From contig NC_059546.1 in assembly GCF_905220415.1 (NCBI RefSeq), positions 2,418,001-2,482,000 on the forward strand: a DNA stretch of 64,000 bases. The letters are read 5' to 3'. A model generated the notes under the pieces. The model saw nothing but the letters and a program-made list of their open reading frames with translations. It had not been told where the DNA came from and did not search any database. This DNA comes from Colias croceus (taxonomy: Eukaryota; Arthropoda; Insecta; Lepidoptera; Pieridae). Shown in pieces: positions 21,210 through 32,469 of this stretch. Positions within the stretch are counted from its first letter, which is position 1, and the number at the start of each line of letters is the position of its first letter. The translations under genes and the position numbers were made by a program.

Positions 21210-21427
21210 TCATTTGTCTGCCACGTGATCATGGATCGTTTTTGTTTTTATAATGACATCATCGTACGTAATTATAGCAGCTTTACAGCCTCTGTACGAT
21301 TGGGTCGCGCAGACCCACCGCTTTCTCATGGGATCCTTTGTTTTACTTGCTTTTTTAAAATAATATCTGAAACCATTGTAAAGAAGCAGTGGATTCCCAT
21401 ATCTTGATGTAACAAACATTGCTGTCT
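21210..21427 (-). CDS. mod(mdg4): FLYWCH alternative 3'-terminal exon
   Basis: Acceptor TTTTCCAG; AG then 71 codons to stop. Finger: FVTSRYGNPLLLYNGFRYY, KRWVCATQSYRGCKAAIIT, IHDHVADK. Differs from the copy at 20305 at roughly a dozen residues, with zinc ligands unchanged. Confidence 0.88.
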
Positions 21428-21599
21428 CTGGAAAAGAACATATTGAATGATTTTATTGGGAATTTTTTTTATTACCATTCTGTATTTTTTTAAATTGATT
21501 CGGAATTTCACACAGTACAAGAATAATTAAACATTCGGTAAAAGGACAATTTAGTAATATACAAACAAATAAAAAATCAAAAGAAAATATTAAATATTT

Positions 21600-22600
21600 A
21601 TTAGCGCAACCTTACAAATAAATTATAATTAAATGACCCTATTTATGAATGATACAAAATATAATAAAAGCTTAAATAATAGTACTTTATTCGACGTGTA
21701 GGCGGTGTCCTAAAATAGATACATCATACAGTACATTCTGTTAAACACATTCACGTACCAACCTTAATGGCGGCTCTACATTAGCACACCCCGGACACTC
21801 CATACAAAATTATCGTTTTGACAGTCACACTTTAGAGACTGCAAATGTGTGTGTTAACGCTATATGGTTGGCACATTTGTGACTAGCGTAAAAAAAATCG
21901 CGTTTTATGCGCTGATGAAAAACGCGAATACCGTGCTCCTTAAACAGCACAATATCTAACCATTTTCTACGAAAAACGATAATCACAAATCCAAAATAAT
22001 AAAATTACTTTAAGTCAATTTGATTAATGTTGTCAATCTTCGTTGCGTATCGTCCTTGCAGACAAATACGGACCATTTTCAGGCTGATCATGCGGGGTGA
22101 AGTAATTGTTTAATTTTGGCGGGAGGTGGAGAGTGTCCGTTCTGTAGCGATTAGCTACTATTATGTATTCTGTGACATTAGTGCCGTGAAGCTTGGCGAA
22201 CGTGAATGTTTACCTACGCGTTGTTCACGCGCGTTCGTAGTACGATAAAATTAAGCCAAAAATTGACCATTAATGCAATAATTCGTGTAGTTTTGACAGT
22301 TATTCCTTGACATGTCTAGATGATCATATCGAAGGTCAAGGGTGGGTGAGCTGACGGTGTAGAAAGGGGGTCAAAGGACAGTTTTGATCACGGTGAATTT
22401 CTTTATTATCTATACATATTCCTAGTAAAAACGTAACAAGTCAAAACTATACACTGAACATATTAAAAAAAAATACTTGGGGTGATCTACAATCCAGTCT
22501 GTACGTAGGTCCCGGCTAAATTAAAAAAAGCACTGCATGAAATTATTTCTTTTGCATGAACAGGTTGGGTCAACATAGCTATATCATCACGCTACGACCA
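21600..22600. other. Gap without a gene
   Basis: Less AT-rich than its surroundings in the middle (21760-22380) with partly self-complementary text such as GGACACTCCATACAAAATTATCG, probably decayed DNA-transposon sequence; boundaries cannot be set. Confidence 0.4.
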
Positions 22601-22622
22601 ATAGGAACGGAGCGGGTAAAAC

Positions 22623-22882
22623 CTAGTACACATTAAGATTCGTATGGGGTTCATAGACAGGGTCATGGTTATGGGAGCCTCTAACTTTGTACAATTCGTC
22701 GTCAAGGGTGTGAAGCAGGGCTCTACAGCCGCGCGCGTTGTGTGTAGAACAGTGCCAGCATCTCTTATCCACGCCACCCACCATGATCTGCCGCTTTGTG
22801 GAGTACTTGTAGCCGTTTAGCAGGATGAGCCGGTTGCCACGTCGCGATTCTATGAACTGCAGCAATGGGGCGAAACGTCGTG
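22623..22882 (-). CDS. mod(mdg4): FLYWCH alternative 3'-terminal exon
   Basis: Acceptor CGGTTTTCAG; CA completes the codon, then 85 codons to stop. Finger: SRRGNRLILLNGYKYS, RCWHCSTHNARGCRALLHT, SHNHDPV. The tryptophan is followed by His-Cys (WHC). A tail of about 13 residues follows the H-N-H. Confidence 0.88.
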
Positions 22883-23159
22883 CTGAAAACCGAATTCATT
22901 TATTTACTTGTATACTATATTAGCAAATAGAGGCAAAATAATAGCAATTTCAGCTGTTCTCTAAATTGCCCCTGCAAGCCTTTACACATCACAATTAATT
23001 GCCCCTGCAGCAGGTAGGTGAGTAGGTAGCCGGTTTTAATTTGCAGAGCGCTGATTTGTGCCAGCAAATAATTTGCATTAAAATTTGTTGACAGATTACA
23101 ATCTTGCGAGTTAGATTATAATCTAAGGGTGCTTTTCCACCAGAGATCTGTAAGGGAAA

Positions 23160-23820
23160 TGTGTCTTTATTTCTTCCTGCATGTTATTGTGATTACCTGA
23201 AAAAGAAAAACAATTTTACCTTTTCATATATTTGACTTTAAATATATATATCTAAATATAAAATAGTGCCATTACTTTTTTTCATCAATTTAAATCGATT
23301 CGGGAAGAAATTATTCGTTATTATATATTAAATTCGTTGTCTATGAATACAAGTAAAATAAGTTTGTTTCCAATTAAAAAAAAAACAATTTATTTACAAT
23401 TTTAAAAATAAACTCTTATAAAATATTAATGGAGTAATAACACTTAACTTATTTACCTATTGTTACCAGTAAATACATTTAAATTTGTATCTAATTAGTG
23501 GTACCTAGATCTAATATGTACAAGAAAAGATCTGTATACAAGAAAATTATTTAAGTAATTCACACTAAAAGAGAAAACTCTAAACATAACAAATTTGTTT
23601 CACATGTGATTATTTCACCAAATTTCTTAAAATAACTCACAATATTTATTTATATAAGTATAGTTGATATTGTTTCTTTTAACCACTCCTATTCATAAAC
23701 AATTTTGTTCACATGTGATACATTATTCCATTAATTTTCTTAAAAAAAACACATAGTTTTCTTGTTGATTTGATTTGTTCCATTCCTTATCATGCGTAGT
23801 CTTATCATCACTTGTAGAAA
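23160..23820. other. AT-rich gap without a gene
   Basis: Contains two similar CACATGTGATNATT blocks (about 23601 and 23710), otherwise AT-rich. Confidence 0.5.
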
Positions 23821-23822
23821 GT

Positions 23823-24046
23823 TCAAATTCTTTGCAACATATTATCCTTATTATATTCCCTCGTACTAGGATGAAAATGTTTGTCTTTCACTTTAACGAT
23901 ATCATTGCCAATACTATAGATGACAGCTGTACACCACCGTTTGGTACAACACCACCTGACCTTACCACCATTGTCCCCACGTTTATAGAACTTCTGACCA
24001 CGGTAGAGGACTTGCTGCTTCCCCTTGGCGCCTATTTGGAACTCCG
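23823..24046 (-). CDS. mod(mdg4): FLYWCH alternative 3'-terminal exon
   Basis: Acceptor TATCCTTGCAG; CG completes the codon, then 73 codons to TGA. Finger: AEFQIGAKGKQQVLYRGQKFYK, with VRWCCTKRWCTAVIY and KHFHPST. The spacing from W-C-C to the next Cys is two residues shorter than in most copies, and the His pair is H-F-H, so this is the most divergent intact finger. It has no ATG and must be spliced in. A GC-rich MITE ends only about 36 bp upstream of the acceptor, inside the branch-point zone. Confidence 0.82.
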
Positions 24047-24082
24047 CTGCAAGGATATTGTATATTAGCTTGTGTTTTTGTT

Positions 24083-24499
24083 AGAGTGGCCGTACACGGG
24101 CAGCTCGAGCAGTTAACGGCTGAGCGACGTAATGGGACGGCTCGAGCGGTCGGCGTCAACTGCTCGAGTGGTCGGTTGTTGGCTGTTCCAGCCGTCGCTA
24201 CCAACCGCTCGAGACGTTGATTTTTCTGACTAGTCGAGTCATTGATTTTCACGGGGGAGATAGCCGTCGACGACTCTGCACGAGCATCTGCTCGGCACGA
24301 GCTGTCGGTGTATGCCTCACCACCGCTCGCGAGCCGTCAACGGCACGGTGGAATTTCGTCATGCAGTTGACGGCTTGAAGCGGTCGCGACTGCTCGAGCA
24401 GTCTGTGTACGGCGATGAATGAAAGTCTGTAGTTCACCGCGCGGTCGCGGCTTCAAGCCGTCGGTCTCAACTGCTTGATGTGGTCCGTGACGGCCGCCC
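24083..24499. mobile_element. GC-rich foldback MITE (GCGGCCGTACACGG family), long copy
   Basis: Ends GTGGCCGTACACGGGCAGCT and GTCCGTGACGGCCGCCC with internal CTCGAGC words as in 19211-19370, but more than twice as long. The overlapping ORFs are products of its GC content. Confidence 0.8.
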
Positions 24500-24605
24500 T
24501 TAAACTCTCAGTTGTTTTATGAAAATGGAAATATTAATCGGTATGAAGAGATCTAACAAATGTGGATGAATTATCTCATTAGACTCAAGCAATTTACAAA
24601 ACTTA

Positions 24606-25006
24606 TACAGGGTTACTTGTAAAACACCAGCAACCTCGCAGGACAAGATGGCTAACATCATAAGTAACAACATTTGTTCTACGACTTTTGATAATTTTAT
24701 TTTCATACAAAAATAAATATTCATTTAATTTTCCGCTTGAATATTATAAACTCTACGCGCATCCCAAAAATAACGTAAACAAGAAGCGAACGAGAGGGGG
24801 AAGGGGGCGTCACGTCGTCATTTTGATAATGAATAGAACATAGACTTACAATTAATGTTAGGAGAGTACCTCTACAATAAAAGCTCAAAAAATCATTTAA
24901 AAATAATTTATTGCGTTATGCCAATAGTCGTAGAACAAATGTTGTTACTTATGATGTTAGCTATCTTGTTCTGCGAGGTTGCTGGTGTTTTACAAGTAAC
25001 CCTGTA
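24606..25006. mobile_element. Foldback element with ~85-bp arms
   Basis: TACAGGGTTACTTGTAAAAC on the left is matched by GTTTTACAAGTAACCCTGTA on the right; similarity extends about 85 bp inwards to the GTCGTAGAACAAATGTTG block. The 74-codon ORF spanning one arm is not a gene. Confidence 0.8.
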
Positions 25007-25009
25007 GAA

Positions 25010-25620
25010 TTTGTCTAAGACCTTATTTAAGTGAAGGCCGTACATTTCACCATGATTTGACTGTACATTAATAAGCTTTTATTAAGGACATTTATGAAAC
25101 AACAATATTTTAGGTCAATAAAAAACTCAGTATATTTAGCAATACTTACACCCATTTTATTTCACAAACAGTTATTTGATCTGACTCCATACATTAAGCA
25201 TACATATATGTAGCAATACACACATATATATATACATATATTCACAACCCCTTTATTGGTTTATTCAAAAGCACAAAGAAGATTTTTTTTCTAACCCTAT
25301 ATCCTATCCTAATACGAGACGACCAATAAATAAAATCTTACGGTCAATTGATATAACCACTCATACTAAGACATACACACACACACATACGCGCGTATAC
25401 ACACACACTCTCAATACTCAAAATGGCAGGTTAAGTTAAAAATATTTTTTATGTAACACGATGAAAGAGAAGAGGTTCAATTCAGCATATGTAATTTTTT
25501 TTTGAAACAAATAACGAAAATTTTTATTTTTCTTATTTTTAATTTACTTTATCTTAAACACGATGAATTTATTTCAATTACCCGTGACATGATTTAGTTC
25601 CTAGAACTAAATTCTAGTCA
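25010..25620. other. AT-rich gap with (AC)n and (TA)n tracts
   Basis: ACATATATATATACATATAT near 25220-25245 and an ACACACAC/GCGCGTATACACACAC tract near 25375-25410; no gene seen. Confidence 0.55.
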
Positions 25621-25623
25621 GAA

Positions 25624-25862
25624 TTAAAGTTTAATATACACGCCATCCCTAATATAATATGTCGGGGGTTGGTGGTTATGCTCCAAGAAGGTTTTCGTAA
25701 ATTTCCTCCCATCGACGCTGATCATGAAACGAGCCCTACAATTCCATCCCTTAGTGCAACTCCAGACCTGGTTCTTGGGAGTGATCCTGTGACAGTAGAA
25801 CGTATATCCGTTGATGATAGCCAGCTCTTTGCCGTCCATCTTCTTAACAAATTGCAGGTTCA
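25624..25862 (-). CDS. mod(mdg4): FLYWCH alternative 3'-terminal exon, KGWNCRARF group
   Basis: Acceptor TTCGCCTGCAG; TG completes the codon, then 78 codons. Finger: LQFVKKMDGKELAIINGYTFY, WSCTKGWNCRARF, EHNHQPP, then a conserved C-terminal strand YYIRDGVYIKL. Groups with the exons at 26777, 57267 and 62399, all with an aromatic-rich, Gly-centred tail after H-x-H. Confidence 0.9.
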
Positions 25863-26109
25863 CTGCAGGCGAAATACGACTTTAGTGCCGAAATTCATTC
25901 ATTATTGATAGTTTTAATATTAACCTTGGTAATAGCCAAAATCCTAAGTAAGTGTACATGTCATAGTTATCAAATAGTGATTATAGGTATCTTTATAATC
26001 AACACATGTCGAAGAAATACTACCTTAATGAAAATGGTTGTCTACAAGCTAATGAGTAAAAAGACAGTGCCCGTTACCTGTTTTGAATTAAAAAGCTGTT
26101 AACCTCGTT

Positions 26110-26628
26110 AGGTAAATATCTTTTAAAAGGTTTTCCGTTATATTTAAAGGTGAGGAAAATAGGAAAAATAAAATTATCTGCAGAGAAAAATATACAGTAG
26201 GTATGTTTAATATAAAAAAACCATGTTATCTTAGTTTTGAATGAAAAAAAAAAGATTATACCTACCTACGTAAAACTTTTATTTATTAAACTTACAGTCA
26301 TTTTTCGTAATTCAATTTTATTTATTTTCAGTTGAATGTGTATATTAAATTGACATTGATTTAATTTAAAGTAAAAGTAAAAACAATCAGAAACCGTATA
26401 TAATTTTTACAACATTATATATCTAATTTATTTACAATATAAGTTAATTAAGTAATTTATTGCAATAACAATTTAATAACGCATTGTCTAATACAAAAAC
26501 AGGGGATTAGTCCCCATGATATTCAAAGTGTCAATCTCAGGATTAAATAATGGAAAATCATTATAGCCCTAAGAAATAAATAGGAAAACTTGAGACTTTT
26601 CAAGGGACACCCGGATAGAAAGAAGTTC
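26110..26628. other. AT-rich gap without a gene
   Basis: Poly-A/T rich, no coding or repeat structure supported. Confidence 0.6.
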
Positions 26629-26762
26629 TATGAGAGAGAGAGACAAGCAGAGAAACACGCGCACGTTGCACGGCTTACAACTATAGTGTAATGTCGTTAC
26701 AATTTTTGGTTTTAATTCCGTCTAGCCCCCTTTCGCAACGCACGATAAGGAACTTCGTTCCA
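26629..26762. repeat. Repeat block abutting a FLYWCH exon 3' end
   Basis: GAGAGAGAGAGACAAGCAG, AAACACGCGCACG, CACGGCTTACAACTATAG, CCGTCTAGCCCCCTTTCGC, GGAACTTCGTTC. It recurs at 32108-32252, and in both cases lies within about 15 bp of the stop codon of a - strand FLYWCH exon. Confidence 0.75.
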
Positions 26763-26776
26763 ATTAGTCTATTAAT

Positions 26777-27006
26777 TTACATACGTACAAAAATGCCTTG
26801 GTTGATAGCGTATTTGGGCGCCACGTGTATATGGTAGAAGTTAGGTCGTAATATGACATGATCGTAAGTGTATGTGAACCGAGCCTTACATTTAGGCCCA
26901 TATGTACACCTCCATATAGTTCTAAGGTCACTTTCAGCTGCTGCATAGAAGGTAAACCCGTCGACTATAGCCACTTGTTTCCCGTTATTTTTTTGAAAGA
27001 AGAGCA
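26777..27006 (-). CDS. mod(mdg4): FLYWCH alternative 3'-terminal exon, KGWNCRARF group
   Basis: Acceptor CTAATTTTCAG; TG then 75 codons to TAA. Finger: FFQKNNGKQVAIVDGFTFY, IWRCTYGPKCKARF, FYHIHVAP, tail YAINQGIFVRM. The His pair is H-I-H. A shared 3' repeat block follows the stop. Confidence 0.88.
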
Positions 27007-27671
27007 CTGAAAATTAGTGAAACTTTAGCTATATGTCATTTTAAGTATATTTGGGTATCAACAAAGTTGAAAATATTTACTCCCAGGCGCTCAATGGATA
27101 TTTAATTAAATGGAATATTTACTTTTGGTATATTGTTATCTCTTGGTGGAATTTTTTAAATTTTGGATTTTTTGAATAAAATAAAACTTCAACATTTTCC
27201 ACACATAGTCTTAATGTTACCTCCGTGACAGTGCTATTTTTTTTTAGAAATCTACAAAACAGAACTCATAGCAACTGCGGTCGTACGGTATGAGTTTTAC
27301 ATCGCGCTATAAGAATAAATACAAGATTATTTTCGATTCCGACATTTATTGTAATTGTAAGTTATAGGTATCATAATTACTTTAGAACCTAAAATTATAT
27401 TATTTGTAACTTGTAGTCAGTACAGGGAATGGGATCGTGACATTGTGAATAGTGATAATATATTTCCAAATTTAAGGTTTTGTAAGGAAAGGGTTAAAGA
27501 AAAGATTGCACATGAAAAGATGAAAATAAATTTTGAATTCATATAACAACGTAACTAAACAAACAACTTAAAATACCTTAAGACAATCAGTTTAACCTTT
27601 ATTACCTTTAGTAACATAAAAATGTGTCAACTAGTCTTATTTTTCAGAAAATTGAACAGAATAAAAAATAA

Positions 27672-27856
27672 TTAATCATGATTGTGTTCATCCAAAAACC
27701 CTACTATTCTATTTCCGATTGTAATGACAAACGCACGGCAGCCATTTCGTTTGACACACCGCCATCTTGTTTTTAAGTTTCTTTCGTACTGTCTCGTAAA
27801 TATATGATTGCCGTATCGTACTCGAAACCCCCGTTTTGTTGTTTTGAAGATACCAT
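27672..27856 (-). CDS. mod(mdg4): FLYWCH alternative 3'-terminal exon
   Basis: Acceptor AATTTACAG; AT completes the codon, then 60 codons to TAA. Finger: GIFKTTKRGFRVRYGNHIF, TRWRCVKRNGCRAFVIT, DEHNHD. One of the shortest members. It has no in-frame ATG or close alternative start, which supports its being a spliced exon. Confidence 0.86.
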
Positions 27857-27859
27857 CTG

Positions 27860-28520
27860 TAAATTATTAATAAAATATCTATAATATATTAATAAAATAA
27901 AAGTTAAAAAAATATCTGTGTTTCATATCTCAAATCTGTAACCATTGAATAGTTTTGAGAAGATTTTGTATATAGATTACCTATTGATTTATCTTAGAAG
28001 TAAGTACCTAGATAAGGTAACTTTTTGTTCAATATAGTACGTATATAAATCTTAACAACTGCATCTATTTGATCTATTTCAGTACGAAGTTCTAGGACCG
28101 GACGGCTTAAAACTCATTCGGTATCTAATGTACATATAAGTTCGTCTAAGTAGGTATCTTATACTATAGAATTTATACATAATAACATTCTTATTATTTA
28201 TGTTTTTTCACCGTTCAAAACTTTAAACTTTCCCTGTACAAATATATCAAAACCAAAATCAGCTATCGGATCAGCTGTTCTCTAGGTATATTTTTATTTT
28301 ATTACTCTTTAATATAGATAAGATATAGTGAGACAAACGTACAGATTTTTATATAACTATAGACATTAAGAAACAACTCCATATTTATTTTTTAGTAATA
28401 AAAAAATACATTTAAAATAAATTGATAGATATAATTTGCGACAATTTTCATAAAATGCACATGCGCACAGGGTTATCTAAATAAATAATTGAGTGTTATT
28501 AGTTATATTAATATATTCAT
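27860..28520. other. AT-rich gap without a gene
   Basis: No supportable feature beyond a short CAGCTGTTCTCTAGG fragment near 28270 shared with 2526 and 22951. Confidence 0.5.
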
Positions 28521-28679
28521 TTAAAACAATTGAAAATGATTATGTTCATTGTTTCTCTTGATCACTGCATTAAGGACTGTGAAGAATGTCGCTGAGCATC
28601 CCGTACCGCGTTTGGAACAGCGCCATCCATGGAATTCCGAAAAACAATGTCTCGCGGCCGTTTTTTGCCATTATTTCCA
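28521..28679 (-). pseudogene. Decayed FLYWCH exon (deletion and frameshift)
   Basis: The acceptor and 5' part are intact (EIMAKNGRETLFFG in the expected phase). The GYxY strand and following loop are then missing, and the second half (WRCSKRGTGCSATFFT, NEHNH) continues in another frame. In the acceptor frame translation stops soon after. Closest relatives are 30292 and 31089. Confidence 0.82.
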
Positions 28680-28699
28680 CTGCAAACAAATATTTTAAA

Positions 28700-29375
28700 C
28701 TTTTCCTATGTAGGTATGCCAAATACGCTTGTATGTTCTTATAGCTTGATATTAGCTTTTAGGAATAAAGACAAGGTGTGTGGATATCAATGATTTATTT
28801 AAAACTTATGATTAAAATTTTATATTTACATAAAACAAAAATAAGTCTCCTAATAAAATTGTGTTTTGGTGTGTAACATTTTCAATAATAGGTGTTATAA
28901 TTATTTTTAAATGCCTAGAAAGTTGCATAATTAACGAAAAAAAAAACACAGATACCTATAAAATTTGCCACAAAGTTATCTATTAAAGTAATATATAGGT
29001 GACCAAAAAGGGAATTAAAGGCTAGGTTATTTCAAATGAATACCTATAAAAGTTTTTACAGGTGTGTAGGTACATTTCTTTAGTTTTCAAATAAAAATTA
29101 ATGTTTAAACTTAAATCAATTGGCGTGCACACGGTTTCAATATTTCCATATTTTATTAGCGAAACAAAAAGCGACACTCACAAGTCAAAATAATTTTATA
29201 AAACTACTTGGAATATATTTTTTAAAATTTTTAACTAACAGATAAGCAGAAGATATACTTAGGTACCTACAAAAGTTATTCAAATCGCTATTATTATTTC
29301 TAATTATGACTACAATTTTAAATAACATTCCTATGGAAAGATCCATTGTGATGCGCATTCAACTTCACTTCGAAA
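28700..29375. other. AT-rich gap without a gene
   Basis: AT-rich, no ORF or inverted repeat supported. Confidence 0.6.
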
Positions 29376-29429
29376 TTAAAAAAAAATAGATGGGTTATGG
29401 TAAAAATGTGACATACGTATGACAATAGC

Positions 29430-29575
29430 CGGGATTGCAAAAGCAATTGCAGCAATTGCTGCGCGAAGCAGTTCGGTCAGCGCGGACCTGGCTCGGCTGA
29501 GAACAACGCGTGAGCCGCCATTTTGCTCACCCGAGGTCCATACTGACCGAAGTACTTCGCGCGGAAAATGCTTCG
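29430..29575. mobile_element. Imperfect foldback, possible MITE
   Basis: GCGCGAAGCAGTTCGGTCAG...GACCTGG pairs imperfectly with the reverse of CCGAGGTCCATACTGACCG...CTTCGCGC. GC-rich against its surroundings. The 71- and 81-codon ORFs on the two strands follow from the palindrome. Confidence 0.5.
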
Positions 29576-30053
29576 TGAGGCTGCTCGCTCTGTATCGTAT
29601 AGGAGGTATCAACGTTGACAAGAGAGAATTTTAGTATAGTTGGTTCTTTGATATGCTGTTCCTCTTGCTATTTCGGTTATAGTCCGGCCTGTCTGTCTGG
29701 CCGCAGTGGTTGCGTTTATTTGTGCGCATCTTAAGTATCTGCACAGGAAAATATCCTTAATTTAAAGTCATTTTTTAACGCGTAATTTTTAATCTTTTGC
29801 CTTTAGATAGATCCATCAGACATACATTTTTTATTGCAAGACGTTTTTTTCGTTGTTAAATAGGTGCCAGACGCAATTTTTATTTCAAAATAATTAAAAT
29901 ATCATCGAAATAAGTGAAATTCCGTCAACATGGAATATAAAACGTCTTTTTTTAAAACGTTGGTAGCTCCCGTACTTTACTGCTTATTTTATTTGACAAC
30001 GCGAGCGATATAAATTTATAAATTTAAATTTATAGAGAATATAAAAAATTCGA

Positions 30054-30129
30054 TCACGAGGCGGGACTAAAACCCGCATCCTTTCACGCCAATCCGGGGC
30101 GGATGCCTGACCAACTCGGCCACCCGTGA
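30054..30129 (-). tRNA. tRNA-like sequence (pseudo-tRNA or SINE head)
   Basis: 76 bases with a 7-bp acceptor stem (TCACGGG/CTCGTGA, one G-U), a D-arm-like GGCCGAGTTGGTCAGGC, and a perfect 5-bp T stem GCGGG/CCCGC with loop TTTTAGT. The anticodon arm CGCC/GGCG with loop CCGGATT lacks the usual U33, and the T loop departs from TTCGAAT. More likely a tRNA-derived relic than a working gene. Confidence 0.4.
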
Positions 30130-30291
30130 CCCGCCAGAGAATTTATTCTATTCTTTCAGTTTTATGTGACTAAGGGATATACCGCGCGCCATCTATTGAG
30201 ATGATTAGCAACCATCTCAACCAATACGAAACACTTTTCAGTGAATACAATATCGTAACGATGGAACACTTTTTTTAACGCGAGTGATATT

Positions 30292-30476
30292 CTAGTAGTG
30301 ATTATGTAATGCTCCCATCTTAACTATCTTTTTGTCGATCGTGATCAGCGACGCATTGCATCCTCTTATACGTCCCTTACAGCGCCATCTGCTTCTGTCA
30401 TTATTGGAATAGTGCAATGAATAGCAATTCCCTCCAAAAAGTAATACCTGACGGCCGTTCTTCTTCAATATTTCCA
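30292..30476 (-). CDS. mod(mdg4): FLYWCH alternative 3'-terminal exon
   Basis: Acceptor TTCTTTTTCAG; TG then 60 codons to TAG. Finger: EILKKNGRQVLLFGGNCYS, RWRCKGRIRGCNASLIT, LHNHY. GNCY replaces GYxY. Related to the decayed copy at 28521 and to 31089. Confidence 0.87.
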
Positions 30477-31088
30477 CTGAAAAAGAATATTTTTATCAAT
30501 ATAGCATTACATAATATATAGAGAGACATAGCTAAAGACTGACGTGCAGAAATAATTGTTTTATTAAAAACGAATCATTATTATTCAATTTATTGACCTT
30601 TGTTTTAAAAGTACATTTAAAATATGTGACTAGTGAAGTTTCACCATATACTTAAATTCACGAAAACATGGAATAAAATTATTATTTGTTCCATGTTTAC
30701 GTTTTTACCTTTCATTAGATATTAACTTTTTTTCTTCATTCAGTAAAATTAATGGGATAAAACGTTGGTATGGGAATAAGGCCATTCGAAAATGAAACAA
30801 AAAGCATGTCTCAAAAACTTGTATTATAAACAATTCAGATGTTTTATTTATCATTCACAATATTATAAAAAATACTTAAAAACAAAACTTGAAGAAAATA
30901 ATGCAAGATTAGGCTAAGTATGTGGAACCATGTCACTTTACATTTATTAAAAATTATAAAACGTTTAAGTGCAGTTTACATATGCGTGTTCGTTATTCGC
31001 TTCGCTTACCGCGTCGCATTACGCACGAATGTGTAAACGCACCATTACAATGTTGACGAGGTTGTCACATGGTTTCTCTTTTTTTCAG

Positions 31089-31276
31089 TCAGTGATTGTG
31101 TATTCCTCTCACTTTAAGTATCATTTCGTTGCTCGTAATGAGTGACGCGTTACAGCCCTTCATACGTTGCCTGCAGCGCCATCTTTGCTTTTCACCGTAT
31201 GTGTAATGTAAGCCAAAGCGATTATTTTGATATTGCAACTCTAGATGACCCTTATCCGATTCTAATATGAAACAAT
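31089..31276 (-). CDS. mod(mdg4): FLYWCH alternative 3'-terminal exon
   Basis: Acceptor TATTTTTCAG; AT completes the codon, then 61 codons to TGA. Finger: FILESDKGHLELQYQNNRFG, RWRCRQRMKGCNASLIT, IHNH. It has no usable start codon of its own. The glycine of the GYxY turn is replaced (QNNRF), the main deviation. Confidence 0.85.
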
Positions 31277-31289
31277 CTGAAAAATATAA

Positions 31290-32100
31290 CGTTATTTTGT
31301 TAGTTTAGTACTTTTTAAAGAAAATCATGTTAATTAAATCACTTATAGCTAAAGAAATACAATAATAGCATAACAATGAGTTTTAAACAAATATAGGAAA
31401 GGTAAGGTTAAAAAATTTACTAGGACAAAAAGAAATATTTATTAAGGAATTATAATATTATTAAAAAGATATGTAATCACACGAATATCAATTTTAATTC
31501 TATAAAAAATAGCGTTCTTAAAGTTAAAAAATCTGCCAGAACTAATTCTAAAATAACAAATATCCATCAAGTATTCTTCTTTGAATTCTAAAGCTTATAC
31601 AATTACAAGTTACAACCTAACAAATTTTTCAATACAATTCCTTGAAAATGTGTTTTTAAGCAAATTTTTATATTAAATGCTAAAAATTTAGAAAGCTATC
31701 TGTAACCTACCTTATAAACAAGTTCAAACTTAAAGTTCTATAATATATTTGTACTCGTTCATTAAATACATTAAACATTAATGATATTAAAAATACCAAT
31801 AGGGTTATACGTAAAACATTAAATTAAATTTAATACACTTAATCAAAATGTTACTTTACCATTATTGCCTATTTCAACTTGTGGTTCAACCACAAATATC
31901 TTAGGTAAATAGAATCTAAATTAATATTAATTTTTTATCAACGTTTTCCGTCCATTTTTGAAAATCTTTATACCCAAGTGTTCATTTTTCTTTGTACGAA
32001 ACATTTGCAACATAAATAAAACATTCAGAATTGAATTTTGGAAGTAAAATTTCACATCTTTTGTTACATAAAATGGATCGAAGTTACTACAATAACTGGC
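31290..32100. other. AT-rich gap without a gene
   Basis: Only a short hairpin TTGTGGTTCAACCACAA near 31880 stands out. Confidence 0.55.
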
Positions 32101-32107
32101 TTGTTTC

Positions 32108-32252
32108 TATGAGAGTGAGAGAGACAGACAGAGAAACACGCGCACGCCTCACGGCTTACAACTATACAACTATAGCAAAAGGTGTCGTTATAATTTTGGG
32201 CCTTGGTTCCGTCTAGCCCCCTTTCGCAACGCGATACGGAACTTCGTTCTAA
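32108..32252. repeat. Repeat block abutting a FLYWCH exon 3' end, copy 2
   Basis: Same words as 26629-26762 (AAACACGCGCACG, CACGGCTTACAACTAT, CCGTCTAGCCCCCTTTCGC, GGAACTTCGTTC), again just 3' of a - strand FLYWCH stop. The 61-codon ORF on + is not a gene. Confidence 0.75.
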
Positions 32253-32263
32253 TATTTGTTAAA

Positions 32264-32460
32264 TTATATTTCTGCCTGATGGTTATGCTCATTCCCCAGT
32301 GAAGTTATGGAGTTATCCAGAGTCACAATAAAGGATCTACAGCCACTCTCCCACTGGGTACAGACCCATTTCTCTTCATCTTCAGAACTGTCGCAAAGTC
32401 TGTACTTATACCCTTCGTAGCGGATCATCTTTTCCATGGGATTTATGATTATCAGTTTTT
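32264..32460 (-). CDS. mod(mdg4): FLYWCH alternative 3'-terminal exon
   Basis: Acceptor TATTTTTTTATAG; AA completes the codon, then 64 codons to TAA. Finger: NPMEKMIRYEGYKYRL, an acidic loop (DSSEDEE), KWVCTQWESGCRSFIVT, NEHNHQAEI. The acidic loop before W-V-C is unique in the array. Confidence 0.86.
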
Positions 32461-32469
32461 CTATAAAAA

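Noticed and set aside
23983..24437. ORFs of 62-97 codons around 24.0-24.4 kb
   Set aside because: Shadows of the FLYWCH exon on the other strand and of a GC-rich MITE.
24500..24724. 74-codon - strand ORF with a hydrophobic stretch
   Set aside because: Lies on one arm of a foldback element whose inverted copy lies at 24.93-25.01 kb; not a gene.
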